42,112 nucleotides of DNA from Oscillospiraceae bacterium (lineage in GTDB: Bacteria > Bacillota_A > Clostridia > Oscillospirales > CAG-272), in contig SVRU01000014.1 in NCBI GenBank assembly GCA_015064665.1, forward strand, positions 1 through 42,112, read 5' to 3'. The notes beneath the pieces were generated by a model. That model made no database searches. It had not been told where the DNA came from and saw only the letters and a list, made by a program, of their open reading frames with translations. Position 1 is the first letter of the stretch. Each line of letters begins with the position of its first letter. Both the position numbers and the translations under genes were made by a program. Positions 7,829 through 17,188 of this stretch are shown here, piece by piece.

Positions 7829-10800
7829 CTAGTCAAGGCTGCGCCTTGAAAGCATTTCGTGCCATTCGTCCTTGGTAATAAGGATATCTCTCGGTTTCTG
7901 ACCGTTAGGCTCGCTTACAATGCCCATATCTTCCATATAATCTATGAATTTTGCGGCTTTGCCGTAGCCAACACCGATTTTTCTCTGAATAAGAGAGGTT
8001 GAAATTTTTCCCGACTTTATAGCAAGGTCAACGGCATCAAGGAATTGCTGATCGCTCAGCACGCCAAGACTCTCTCTGTCATCTCCGTCGTCATCGTCAA
8101 AGTCGTCGCCGCCCTTACCCTTGGAGCATTTTTGAGCTGCACGATTGATTTCTTCGAGCGCCTGAGCATCGTAAACCGAGCCTTTTGCCTGCGATTTGAG
8201 GAACTTCATTATCGCCGTAACCTCACCGTCGGAAACAAAAGCACCCTGAACTCTGAGCGCCTTGGGCGCACCTGCCGGAATGTAGAGCATGTCTCCGTTA
8301 TTCAACAGCTTTTCTGCACCGGCTTGCTCAAGAATGGTTTTTGAGTCATTATAGGATGCAACCTTACAGGAAATACGCGAGGGAATGTTTGCTTTAATTA
8401 CGCCCGTAATGACGTCAACCGACGGACGCTGAGTACCGATAACAAGGTGTATTCCCGCGGCTCTTGCCTTCTGAGCTATGCTCATTATGAGATCCTCCGC
8501 AGGCTTTCTTACCTGAAGCATAATATCGTTAAGCTCGTCTATAACGATAATGATTTTAGGCAAAGGTTCGCCAAGCTCGGGGTTTTCGCGCACCTTTTCG
8601 TTATACGAATCAAGTTTTCTGACCTCAAGGGCTTCCATAAGGTCGTATCTCTTTTCCATTTGCTCAACCGCCCACATAAGTGCGCCCGCCGCTTGCTTTA
8701 CGTCGGTAACTACGGGGATAAGCAGGTGAGGAATTCCGTTATAACCGTTAAATTCTACTTTTTTGGGGTCTATCATAATGAATTTAACTTCATCGGGACG
8801 CGCCTTGTAAAGTATGCTTATGAGTATTGAGTTTATACATACCGATTTACCCATACCCGTAGCGCCGGCAACCAAAACGTGCGGCATTTTTGCAATATCC
8901 GCAAATACGGGATTTCCGGTTACGTCCTTGCCAAGACATGACATGGTTTTTGAAGACGAGCATATAAATTCGTCGGATTCAACGAGATCTCTCAGCAAAA
9001 CCGTGCTCGGTTTTTTGTTGGGAATTTCAACACCTATGGCCGACTTTCCGGGTATAGGAGCCTCCATACGCATTCCCTCAACTCCGAGGTTAAGAGCAAT
9101 ATCGTTAAACAGGTTTGTAACCGAGTTTACCTTTACTCCGCGCGCTGGAACGATTTCATATCGCGTGATACGGGGGCCTCTGTCGATTCCTTTGATGGAA
9201 ATTCTGACGTTGAACTGCAAAAGAGCGTCAACGAGCTTTTCTGCATTCTGATTTTTTTCTTCCTCTTGATTAAGGTCCTCTTCAAATTTACCCTTGGCAA
9301 GAAGCTCAACCGACGGATACTGATAATCCGAGTAGTCGGGCTTTTCAACTACGGTATTCTGCTCGGGAACGGGGTGCTTTATCGGCGCGGAAGGCGTCAT
9401 AAAACGTTCTGCAAAGGTTGATTTCGGAGCACTGTATTCAAAAGGCGGAGCATCGGTGCCGTCGCCTTCGGGATCGTCTTCGGAATTTTCGTTGCCGTCA
9501 GCATTAAAGCTGTCAAAGCTTTCGGTGATAACGGCGTCGCCGTCGCTCTCGTTTGAGTCGGTTTCTTCGCCGTCAAGGAAGGGAAAGAGCTTTCTTTGTT
9601 CTATAACGGTTGCGCTCTGCTCCTCCGGTGGAATTTCTTCCTCGTTGGCGTCCTCCGTAATATCATCCTCGGCATTGCTTTGTGAAAAATCAAATACGGT
9701 TTCACCCTCGTTTTCGTCATCGTCGCCCTCTTCGGCAAACGAATCAAATTCAAGGCCGGTTGATTCGTCAAGCTCAAAATTGCTCTCGTCCGTTTCGCCG
9801 TACGCCGACTCATCTTTGGGCGACGGAGTCGGGTCAAGCATAGTTCTTGATATTCTCAATTCTTGCTCGTTTGTAGTAATCTCGTTTTGTTCTGTAAAAT
9901 CATTCAGAACGGGCGGATTGTACGGCTTGAATTCAGTAGCTTCGCGTTCTTTTTCATAATCGCTGATTGCGCTCTCAAAGATTTCCTTGCGTGAGTTTTC
10001 AAAAGCGAAGCTTTCGTTGGCGTTATCTACTGCGGGAGCTTCTTGCGCTGACTCCTCTTTCATATATTCGGGTATATACGGCTGAGCCTCGTTTGCTTGA
10101 TAGGGGGTGTAGCTGTTCTGAGGCTGAGCCTCGTTTGCTTGGTAGGGTGTGTAGCTGTTCTGAGGCTGAGCCTCGTTTGCTTGGTAGGGTGTGTAGCTGT
10201 TCTGAGGTTGAGCCTCGTTTGCTTGGTAGGGTGTATAGTTGTTTTGCGGCTGAGCCTCGTTTGCCGAGTAGGCTGCGGAATAATTAACGGATTGATTTTC
10301 GACCGCGGAATGCTGTGTTGATGAGGTTTGAGCAGCTTCTTTTTCGCGGTTGAGGTTTGCCTGAGCCTCGGCGTATCTCTTCTGAGCTTCAATCGCCATT
10401 TTCTTCTTCATTTCAAAGTCGGCTCTTTGTCTTGCCTTTTCAACGTCCTCTGCCGTGATTTCGGTAATAGGAACGGTGATTTCATTGACCGGCTCGGGCC
10501 TTTTAATATCCTTAGAAGCTTTGCTTGACGGTTTGTTCGAAAGCTCTTCGTTAAGCTTGAAATCAAGCGTCTCGAAATTTTTTGAGAACAGCTCGTCCGC
10601 GTTTGCATCGTAATCGTGTACCGTGGGCTCTTCGTAGATTATGTCGTCGTGGCGCGGCTCATAAATCGAGTCAGCCGTGGAATCTGAGAGTGTGTGAGCC
10701 GAGTTCGTAGTGCTGTAATCCATATTAACGCGTCGCTTGTCGGTATCCGATGCCATAGCGTCTGAAAAGACGGAATCATAGGCAGAGTAGTGGCGTGGCT

Positions 10801-11608
10801 TGGAGCTTGCTTCACGATTTGTATATACTTTGTTGTGAAGGTGCGGATTTTTCTCCGCTTGTTCGTCGCTTATAGATTCCTCTATTCCGAGCTCGTTTAT
10901 CTTCAGCTCCTTAAGACCGCTGTCCGCGGCAAAGAATTCATCGTCGATAAGCGAATCCTGCTGAGCTGCAAGCATTTCGCGAACGTGCTCCTCGCGAGCC
11001 TTTTCTCTTTCTGCCTTGGTGTTTTTACGTGATTCGCTGAAAGAGGAGAAGCATCCGGAAATGCCGTTCAAAAGCTTGAGGAGAGCTTTAAGAAGAAGCG
11101 ATTTTGCTCCCGAAAGGTAATACGTCAGGTAAAGCGAGAACAGAGCAATTGCGATAATTATAAGACCGACAGTGCCGAAAATCTTTGTAAGCGCAAACGC
11201 AACCGCGCCGCCAACGAAACCGCCTCCCACCGAGTCGATTCCGTTCTGATAAAGCTGACTTGCGCTGAAGGTTATGTCTTCGCCGTAATAGGTTATGGCG
11301 TGAATAAGTGCAGAAAGGGTTATTACCGTAATAACCGTGAATATAATGCGGGATACCGTTCTTTTCTTAAAATAGTCGGATGCGTAAAAAATGGCGTGAA
11401 GTATAAGAAAGGCGGGAATAAAGTATCCGCCAATTGAAAAAAGTCCAAGTAAAACGCTTGATATAGCCCGTCCGAAAGCGCCGGTATCCTGCATAAAGAA
11501 GCATAGTGAGATAAATACGGCAATTGCAACGAGAATTATCGGAATTGCACGTCTTATACCGGTGAGATCAGCGTAGGTTCCTTCTTTTTTTTGCGGGTTG
11601 TTCTGCAT
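7829..11608 (-). CDS. ftsK: DNA translocase FtsK/SpoIIIE
   Basis: A membrane-anchored, hexameric ATP-driven DNA pump that clears chromosome from the division septum; in spore formers it also moves DNA into the forespore. Residues of about 20-170 contain four or five membrane helices. A very long, acidic, low-complexity linker (about 200-770) includes a tandem 14-residue repeat. The motor follows, with Walker A GATGMGKS near residue 913 and a Walker B-like IIIVIDELND. The C-terminal winged-helix gamma domain (about 1190-1250) that reads oriented DNA sites is present. The length of 1259 residues exceeds SpoIIIE (about 790) because of the linker. Start ATG 11608 has a GGAGG site. It is the first gene of an operon with the DJ-1 and zinc-ribbon genes. 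Whether it acts as FtsK, SpoIIIE or both is not decidable here. Confidence 0.93.
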   Translation of the reverse strand: MQNNPQKKEGTYADLTGIRRAIPIILVAIAVFISLCFFMQDTGAFGRAISSVLLGLFSIGGYFIPAFLILHAIFYASDYFKKRTVSRIIFTVITVITLSALIHAITYYGEDITFSASQLYQNGIDSVGGGFVGGAVAFALTKIFGTVGLIIIAIALFSLYLTYYLSGAKSLLLKALLKLLNGISGCFSSFSESRKNTKAEREKAREEHVREMLAAQQDSLIDDEFFAADSGLKELKINELGIEESISDEQAEKNPHLHNKVYTNREASSKPRHYSAYDSVFSDAMASDTDKRRVNMDYSTTNSAHTLSDSTADSIYEPRHDDIIYEEPTVHDYDANADELFSKNFETLDFKLNEELSNKPSSKASKDIKRPEPVNEITVPITEITAEDVEKARQRADFEMKKKMAIEAQKRYAEAQANLNREKEAAQTSSTQHSAVENQSVNYSAAYSANEAQPQNNYTPYQANEAQPQNSYTPYQANEAQPQNSYTPYQANEAQPQNSYTPYQANEAQPYIPEYMKEESAQEAPAVDNANESFAFENSRKEIFESAISDYEKEREATEFKPYNPPVLNDFTEQNEITTNEQELRISRTMLDPTPSPKDESAYGETDESNFELDESTGLEFDSFAEEGDDDENEGETVFDFSQSNAEDDITEDANEEEIPPEEQSATVIEQRKLFPFLDGEETDSNESDGDAVITESFDSFNADGNENSEDDPEGDGTDAPPFEYSAPKSTFAERFMTPSAPIKHPVPEQNTVVEKPDYSDYQYPSVELLAKGKFEEDLNQEEEKNQNAEKLVDALLQFNVRISIKGIDRGPRITRYEIVPARGVKVNSVTNLFNDIALNLGVEGMRMEAPIPGKSAIGVEIPNKKPSTVLLRDLVESDEFICSSSKTMSCLGKDVTGNPVFADIAKMPHVLVAGATGMGKSVCINSILISILYKARPDEVKFIMIDPKKVEFNGYNGIPHLLIPVVTDVKQAAGALMWAVEQMEKRYDLMEALEVRKLDSYNEKVRENPELGEPLPKIIIVIDELNDIMLQVRKPAEDLIMSIAQKARAAGIHLVIGTQRPSVDVITGVIKANIPSRISCKVASYNDSKTILEQAGAEKLLNNGDMLYIPAGAPKALRVQGAFVSDGEVTAIMKFLKSQAKGSVYDAQALEEINRAAQKCSKGKGGDDFDDDDGDDRESLGVLSDQQFLDAVDLAIKSGKISTSLIQRKIGVGYGKAAKFIDYMEDMGIVSEPNGQKPRDILITKDEWHEMLSRRSLD
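10080..10270 (-). repeat. 42-bp tandem repeat coding a 14-residue linker repeat in ftsK
   Basis: About five head-to-tail copies with an exact 42-base period; the same CTGAGCCTCGTTTGCTT phrase recurs at 10082, 10124 and 10166, with variants at 10208 and 10250. In protein this is five copies of a unit like QANEAQPQNSYTPY. The middle copies are almost identical in DNA, which points to recent slippage or unequal exchange. Confidence 0.9.
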
Positions 11609-11646
11609 TTATATTTATCCTCCGAGGGAATATTTTTCTACAATAA

Positions 11647-11675
11647 ATAATAACAGATTATGACGGAAAATACAA
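11647..11675 (-). promoter_or_regulatory. Promoter of the ftsK operon
   Basis: On the minus strand: -35 TTGTAT (11675-11670), 17-base spacer, -10 TATTAT (11652-11647). It is about 40 bases upstream of the ATG at 11608. Confidence 0.55.
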
Positions 11676-11726
11676 GTGTTTATTTAAATTTTTTTTACTA
11701 AGTACTATGTAAAAGTATATATAGGC

Positions 11727-11755
11727 TTGACAAATGAAGCTTTATCTGATAAAAT
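11727..11755 (+). promoter_or_regulatory. Promoter of the cysS-der-obg operon
   Basis: Perfect -35 TTGACA (11727-11732), 17-base spacer, -10 TAAAAT (11750-11755). The leader before the cysS start at 11801 is only about 38 bases. Confidence 0.75.
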
Positions 11756-11800
11756 GATATCTGTATAAATATGTGTTTTCTATGGAAAGGACGCTCATCA

Positions 11801-13237
11801 ATGCTATTATATAATTCTGCAACAAGAACAAGAGAGGAGTTCGTGCCGCGTGAGCCCGGTAAGGTTTCGATGTACACCTGCGGCCCTACCGTATATCATT
11901 TTGCGCATATAGGAAATCTTCGCACCTATGCTATGGAGGACGTGCTTGAAAAGTATCTCCGTTATATCGGTTACGACGTAAAGCGCGTGATGAATATTAC
12001 CGACGTCGGCCATCTCACAAGCGACGGCGATACGGGTGAGGATAAAATGCTCAAGGGCGCTCGCCGCGAGCATAAAACGGTGCTTGAAATAGCAAAATTT
12101 TATGCTGACGCATTCTTCTCCGATTGCGAAAAGCTTCATATAAACAAACCGGAGATAACCGAGCCGGCAACGGCATGCGTACCCGAATTTATAGATATGG
12201 TAGAAAAGCTTCTTGAAAAGGGCTACGCCTACGAGGCTGGCGGAAACGTGTATTTTGATACCTCTAAGCTTGAAAAGTATTATATTTTCAACGACTTTAA
12301 CGAAGAGGACCTTGAGGTTGGCGTACGCGAAAGCGTTGAAGCCGACGGAAACAAGCGCAACAAGGCGGATTTCGTCCTTTGGTTCACTAAGTCAAAGTTT
12401 GAGGATCAGGAGCTTAAATGGGATTCGCCTTGGGGTATAGGCTATCCGGGATGGCATATTGAATGCTCCTGCATCGCGTCAAAGCATCTTGGCGAATATC
12501 TTGACATTCATTGCGGCGGAATCGATAATGCTTTTCCTCATCACACGAATGAAATTGCCCAGAGTGAATCGGCATTCGGCCACGAGTGGTGCAAATATTG
12601 GTTCCACGTTCATCATTTGAACACGGCAGGCGGAAAAATGTCGAAATCAAAGGGTGAATTTCTTACCGTTTCGCTTCTTGAAGAGCGTGGATTTGACCCG
12701 CTCGTTTACCGCTATTTCTGCATGCAGTCGCATTACAGAAAGAATCTTGTTTTCTCTTGGGAAAACCTCGAAAACGCAAGAAATGCATATAACAAGCTCG
12801 TCTCGAAAATAGCGGCTCTTAAACCCACCGATAGCGACTCGCTCGATATCGAAGCCTTTAGTGAAGGAAAAAAGAAATTTACCGATGCGCTGGATAACGA
12901 CCTTAATACCTCTCTTGCTGTAACCGCGCTTTACGACGTTTTCAAGCTCAAAACCAACGACAAAACGAAGCTTGCTCTTATCGAGGACTTTGAGAGGGTT
13001 CTTGACCTCGGTCTCGTTGCTGCTGCGGCTAAATTGCAGGAAAAGGGCGACGACGCTTCCTCTGACGCCGGCGTTGACGCTGAGCTTCTCGCATATGTTA
13101 ACGAAAAAATTGAAGCAAGACGCGCCGCAAAGGCAAATAAGGACTTTGCTTTGGCTGACGCTATACGCGCTGAGCTTCTTGAAAAGGGAATTACGCTCGT
13201 TGATTCAAGAGAGGGAACTAAGTTTATTCTATCTTGA
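11801..13237 (+). CDS. cysS: Cysteinyl-tRNA synthetase
   Basis: Charges tRNA-Cys with cysteine. Class I signatures are complete: HIGH-type HIGN at residues 36-39 and KMSKS at 279-283. The zinc-site cysteine C27 (in TCGPT) is present, with further ligands in the HIECSC and HHTNE segments. The C-terminal helical anticodon-binding part is present, and the 478-residue length is normal. I chose ATG 11801 because GGAAAGGA (11784-11791) lies at a proper distance. An upstream in-frame ATG at 11771 lacks a ribosome site and is almost at the expected transcription start. It is the first gene of a seven-gene operon ending at 19050. No T-box precedes it, unlike many Firmicute synthetase genes. Confidence 0.96.
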   Translation: MLLYNSATRTREEFVPREPGKVSMYTCGPTVYHFAHIGNLRTYAMEDVLEKYLRYIGYDVKRVMNITDVGHLTSDGDTGEDKMLKGARREHKTVLEIAKFYADAFFSDCEKLHINKPEITEPATACVPEFIDMVEKLLEKGYAYEAGGNVYFDTSKLEKYYIFNDFNEEDLEVGVRESVEADGNKRNKADFVLWFTKSKFEDQELKWDSPWGIGYPGWHIECSCIASKHLGEYLDIHCGGIDNAFPHHTNEIAQSESAFGHEWCKYWFHVHHLNTAGGKMSKSKGEFLTVSLLEERGFDPLVYRYFCMQSHYRKNLVFSWENLENARNAYNKLVSKIAALKPTDSDSLDIEAFSEGKKKFTDALDNDLNTSLAVTALYDVFKLKTNDKTKLALIEDFERVLDLGLVAAAAKLQEKGDDASSDAGVDAELLAYVNEKIEARRAAKANKDFALADAIRAELLEKGITLVDSREGTKFILS

Positions 13238-13262
13238 TTTTAAATGAAAAGGGGGCGGCTTT

Positions 13263-14006
13263 TTGTACGAGAAATTAAAAGCAGACGTTGAATTTTTAGA
13301 CGGTAATTATCAAGCTGCCGCCGATATGTATCTTGAGGGAGCGCGCGAAGGCGATTCACTTGCCGCGTTCAATTACGGATACTGTCTGTTGCACGGATAC
13401 GGAAGAACGTATGACCCCAAGGAAGCGAAAAGCTATTTCTCTTTTGCGAGAAATATGGAGGGCGGCGAAGCATACTATAATCTTGCTATGCTCTATCTTC
13501 ACGGCGAAGGGGTAGCGCAGGATTTTGAACTTGCTTTGCGCTATATGCGTATGTCTGCAGAGGACGGTTGCATAGAAGCTCAGTTATATATGGGCATGGC
13601 GTCAACACTCGGATGTATGTTTGAGCCCGACGTTATCGGCATATGTATGATTCCTTACCATAAACCCGAATACAGAGATATAACGACGCCTCTTCTGTCG
13701 GGATACGTACCCGATTTTGATGAAGAGGACAAGAGATTTGCCGTAATCAAGGCTGACGCGCGAGCTGCGTTTGAATGGTTCAGAACGGCCGCAAGACATG
13801 ATCCGACCTACGTGGAGGAGCTGTCGGCAAAGGGAAAATACCTTTACGCAAAGTGCTTTATTGATGGTCTTGGAACGGAATTTGACAGGAAAAAGGGTGA
13901 GCGGCTTATGCTCGTCGCCGGAAAGGGCGGCTCGGCTGAGGCTGTGGCATATCTGAAGGAAAACGGTGTTACGCCCGAAATGATTTACGCGCTTGGAAAG
14001 CGATAA
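13263..14006 (+). CDS. Sel1-repeat (TPR-like) protein
   Basis: A 247-residue all-helical protein with Sel1-like repeats. Several copies of the pattern A-x-Y-x-L-[GA]-x-x-Y-x-x-G can be read between about residues 15 and 110 (for example FNYGYCLLHGYG and YNLAMLYLHGEG), with another near 185-240. Sel1 repeats form protein-binding superhelices; no partner can be named. It starts with TTG at 13263 after an AAGGGGGCGG ribosome site, and no in-frame ATG fits. There is no signal peptide, so it is probably cytoplasmic. It sits 25 bases after cysS and 26 before the VanZ-like gene, clearly within the operon. Confidence 0.8.
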   Translation: MYEKLKADVEFLDGNYQAAADMYLEGAREGDSLAAFNYGYCLLHGYGRTYDPKEAKSYFSFARNMEGGEAYYNLAMLYLHGEGVAQDFELALRYMRMSAEDGCIEAQLYMGMASTLGCMFEPDVIGICMIPYHKPEYRDITTPLLSGYVPDFDEEDKRFAVIKADARAAFEWFRTAARHDPTYVEELSAKGKYLYAKCFIDGLGTEFDRKKGERLMLVAGKGGSAEAVAYLKENGVTPEMIYALGKR

Positions 14007-14032
14007 AACCTATTTTGAGAAAGGAGAGCGTT

Positions 14033-14503
14033 ATGCAGACGAAAAACACTATGGTCATAAAAGCTGCATTTTTAATTTTAATATTAGCGACTCTCGGATT
14101 TATTTTTTCTCAGTCTATGCTTCCTCCCGAAAAATCCGAACAGCAGAGCAACAGCGTGGGTGAAATCGTAGCCGAGGTTATTCCTCCCGATACGAAGCCG
14201 GGCGAATTCGTTCAGATAAATCTTCGAAAGCTTGCACATTTTTTTGAGTTTGCGGTTTTAGGCATCGAACTCTCGGTTTACGCGTTTGTTTTCAAACGTA
14301 GAAAAGGCTTTATGCTCTCTACCTATATATTTGCCGTATTCGTTGCGCTTTTTGATGAAACGATACAGATATTTTCGGGCAGAGGTTCGTCGATATTTGA
14401 CGTTTGGATTGATTTCTTTGGCTTTGCTGCGGCGGCATCGCTCGTTTATTTAATAGGCTTCTCGGTGATTTTCATTCGGGGAAAATGGTGTAAAAATGGT
14501 TGA
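14033..14503 (+). CDS. VanZ-like integral membrane protein
   Basis: A 156-residue membrane protein with about four helices (8-27, 62-82, 89-110, 118-142). It carries the VanZ-family marks: FSxS after the first helix, RKLAHFFEFAVLG before the second, and DETIQIFSGRGSSIFDVWID before the last. The founder, VanZ, raises teicoplanin resistance in enterococci, but most homologues have unknown roles in the envelope, and none of the van genes is present here. The start at ATG 14033 has AAGGAG six bases upstream; a TTG at 14015 in the same frame overlaps that site. The 3' end overlaps the next gene by 8 bases. Confidence 0.85.
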   Translation: MQTKNTMVIKAAFLILILATLGFIFSQSMLPPEKSEQQSNSVGEIVAEVIPPDTKPGEFVQINLRKLAHFFEFAVLGIELSVYAFVFKRRKGFMLSTYIFAVFVALFDETIQIFSGRGSSIFDVWIDFFGFAAAASLVYLIGFSVIFIRGKWCKNG

Positions 14504-15812
14504 AATTACTAACGTAGAAAATAGGTCGCGCGCAGAGCGATGCGGAATTTTGTCAGGCGATGTTTTGATTTCCATAAACGGAAACGAGATCTGCGACGTT
14601 CTTGACTATCGCTTTTATCTTGCGGAAAAAAACGTCAGTCTTCTGTTGTCGCGCGGCGGCAGGGAATTTTCGGTTGAAATAAAAAAAGGCGAGTACGACG
14701 ATATCGGACTCGAATTCAAAACACCCCTTATGGATGAAAAGCAATCCTGCAAAAACAAATGTATATTTTGCTTTATCGATCAGAATCCCAAGGGGATGCG
14801 CGAAACTATATATTTTAAAGACGACGATTCTAGACTTTCCTTTCTGCACGGAAATTATATAACTCTTACCAATATGACCGACAGGGACGTTGACAGAATC
14901 GTTAAAATGCGTTTTTCTCCTCTTAATATTTCGGTTCACACTACCAATCCCGAGCTAAGAGTTAAGATGATGAAAAACAAGCGTTCGGGAGAGGTTCTGC
15001 GTTATCTTGACAGGTTCAAGGAAGCAGGACTTTCAATGTGCGGTCAGATAGTTCTTTGCAAGGGGGTCAACGACGGGGACGAGCTGCTTCGTTCAATGCG
15101 TGATTTGTCAAAGTATTATCCCAATCTTTCGAGTGTTTCGATAGTACCTGCAGGACTTACCAAGCACCGCGATGGCCTTTATCCCTTAAGCGATTTTGAC
15201 TCTGAGGAGGCAGCGGCTGTAATTGATATGATAGATGCCTTTGCTGAGGAGCATAAGAAAAAATTCGGTTCAAGACTTTTTTTCGCAGCCGATGAATTTT
15301 ATCTGAAATCGGGCAGGCGGCTTCCTTGCGAGGATTATTACGAGGGCTATCCTCAGATAGAAAACGGCGTCGGAATGCTCCGTTCTTTTATTGATGATTT
15401 TGATTTTGCCACAGGCGGTGAAAATCCTTTTGAGGATGCTCCAAAAAAATTGCGGCGCGTTGCCGTTGTTACAGGCTTTGCTTCATATCCGACGGTGTAC
15501 GGAATGGCACAGAAAATAATGGAAAAGGTTGATAAGGTCAAAATAGACGTTTACCCGATAAAAAATAATTTCTTCGGTGATTCTATTACGGTTACGGGAC
15601 TTCTTACGGGTAAGGATATTTGCGAGCAGCTGAGCGGAAAGCTTGAGTGCGACGAGCTTCTTATACCGTCTGTGACCTTGAGATATCACGAGCAGGATTT
15701 TCTTTGCGGAATGACGCTCTCGGAGCTTGAAGAGGGTCTTGGAGTCAAAATTCGGGTTTGCGGAACAGACGGATTCGGTTTTGTTGATGCCGTGTTAGGC
15801 ACTGAAGCTTGA
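14496..15812 (+). CDS. DUF512 radical SAM-like Fe-S protein with PDZ domain
   Basis: The 438-residue product starts with a PDZ-like domain (about 1-65), followed by a CxxxCxxC cluster (C85, C89, C92 in CKNKCIFC) and a radical SAM-like barrel. The C-terminal DUF512 portion is about 230-430. This family (TIGR03279-like) is widespread in Clostridia and Cyanobacteria and is typically found just before der, exactly as here. Its reaction is not established. The cysteine spacing suggests a [4Fe-4S] cluster with S-adenosylmethionine. It overlaps the VanZ-like gene by 8 bases, which suggests coupled translation. Confidence 0.9.
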   Translation: MVEITNVENRSRAERCGILSGDVLISINGNEICDVLDYRFYLAEKNVSLLLSRGGREFSVEIKKGEYDDIGLEFKTPLMDEKQSCKNKCIFCFIDQNPKGMRETIYFKDDDSRLSFLHGNYITLTNMTDRDVDRIVKMRFSPLNISVHTTNPELRVKMMKNKRSGEVLRYLDRFKEAGLSMCGQIVLCKGVNDGDELLRSMRDLSKYYPNLSSVSIVPAGLTKHRDGLYPLSDFDSEEAAAVIDMIDAFAEEHKKKFGSRLFFAADEFYLKSGRRLPCEDYYEGYPQIENGVGMLRSFIDDFDFATGGENPFEDAPKKLRRVAVVTGFASYPTVYGMAQKIMEKVDKVKIDVYPIKNNFFGDSITVTGLLTGKDICEQLSGKLECDELLIPSVTLRYHEQDFLCGMTLSELEEGLGVKIRVCGTDGFGFVDAVLGTEA

Positions 15813-15847
15813 TTTGTCTTTCTTGCAAAGTTTGGAAAGGAGTAATT

Positions 15848-17185
15848 ATGTCAAAACCAATAGTAGCAATTGTCGGCAGACCTAACGTCGGCAAAAGCAC
15901 GCTTTTTAATAAGCTCATAGGCGAACGGCGCTCAATCGTTGAGGATGTTCCGGGCGTTACCCGCGACCGCATATATGCGGAGGCTGAGTGGGGGGATCAT
16001 AGATTTATTCTCATTGACACGGGCGGTATAGAGCCCAAAAGCGAGGATACGATTCTTAAGCAGATGCGCACACAGGCGGAAATTGCCGTTGATACGGCTG
16101 ACGTTATTATCTTTATGTGCGACGTCCGCGCAGGGCTTCTTGCTGACGATAAGGACATAGCGATAATGCTTAAAAAGTCCGGAAAGCCAATTATTCTCGC
16201 CGTTAACAAAACGGACAGCATAGGCGCTTTGCCTTTCGAATTTTACGAATTTTACGAGCTCGGATTCGAGCGTGAGCCGATTGCGTTGTCTTCAATTCAC
16301 GGAACGGGTACGGGCGATCTGCTTGATGCAATACTTGAGGAATGCGACTTCTCGGATGATGACGGTGCTGACGACGGTGTTATCAACGTAGCGGTAATCG
16401 GAAAGCCCAACGCGGGAAAATCCTCTATTGTTAACCGTATGTGCGGTGAGGAGAGAATGATAGTTTCCGACATCGCGGGCACAACGCGCGATGCGGTCGA
16501 TACCCGAGTTGAAAATGACCACGGCGTATTCAACTTCATTGATACCGCGGGCATCAGACGTAAATCCAAGGTCGAGGACAGAATAGAAAAATTCAGCGTT
16601 TTGCGCGCAAATATGGCTGTTGAGCGCGCCGACGTATGTCTTATTATGATTGACGCCGCTGACGGAATAACCGAGCAGGACGAAAAAATTGCGGGAATCG
16701 CGCACGATGCGGGTAAAGCATCGATAATAGTCGTGAATAAATGGGATTCGATAGAGAAAGAGAATTCTACCGTAAATAACTTCAATACCAAAATCAAAAC
16801 CGCGCTCTCCTATATGACCTACGCGCCGATAGTTTACGTATCTGCAAAAACCGGTCAGAGAGTTGCAAACCTCTATCCGATGATCAAAAGCGCGTATGCC
16901 GAGGCGAGCCGCCGTATCACTACGGGTATGCTCAACGACCTCTTAAACGATGCTATGACGAGAGTTCAGCCTCCCTCGGATAAGGGCAAACGGCTTAAAA
17001 TATACTATATGACACAGGTTTCAGAGAATCCCCCAACCTTCGTTATTTTCTGTAATTCGGAGGAGCTATTCCACTTCTCGTACAGACGCTATATAGAGAA
17101 TTGTCTGCGCGATGCGTTCGGCTTTGAGGGAACACCTATCAAAATAATCATAAGGCAAAAGGGTGATGATTCCACCTCGGTTTAA
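15848..17185 (+). CDS. der: Ribosome assembly GTPase Der (EngA)
   Basis: A double-GTPase needed for maturation of the large ribosomal subunit. Two complete G domains are visible: the first G1 is GRPNVGKS (residues 10-17) and the second is GKPNAGKS near residue 187, each followed by DTGGI/DTAGI (G3) and NKxD (G4). The C-terminal KH-like domain (about 360-445) is present. The length of 445 residues is typical. ATG 15848 is chosen because of the AAAGGAG just upstream; a longer frame from 15809 overlaps the preceding gene without a ribosome site. It lies 3 bases before obg. Confidence 0.96.
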   Translation: MSKPIVAIVGRPNVGKSTLFNKLIGERRSIVEDVPGVTRDRIYAEAEWGDHRFILIDTGGIEPKSEDTILKQMRTQAEIAVDTADVIIFMCDVRAGLLADDKDIAIMLKKSGKPIILAVNKTDSIGALPFEFYEFYELGFEREPIALSSIHGTGTGDLLDAILEECDFSDDDGADDGVINVAVIGKPNAGKSSIVNRMCGEERMIVSDIAGTTRDAVDTRVENDHGVFNFIDTAGIRRKSKVEDRIEKFSVLRANMAVERADVCLIMIDAADGITEQDEKIAGIAHDAGKASIIVVNKWDSIEKENSTVNNFNTKIKTALSYMTYAPIVYVSAKTGQRVANLYPMIKSAYAEASRRITTGMLNDLLNDAMTRVQPPSDKGKRLKIYYMTQVSENPPTFVIFCNSEELFHFSYRRYIENCLRDAFGFEGTPIKIIIRQKGDDSTSV

Positions 17186-17188
17186 AAA

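Noticed and set aside
10080..10270. CRISPR-like regular repeats
   Set aside because: The repeats are head to tail with no spacers, stay in frame and encode part of the FtsK linker.
11756..11800. T-box riboswitch before cysS
   Set aside because: The promoter leaves only about 38 bases of leader, too short for a T-box, and no T-box core sequence is seen.
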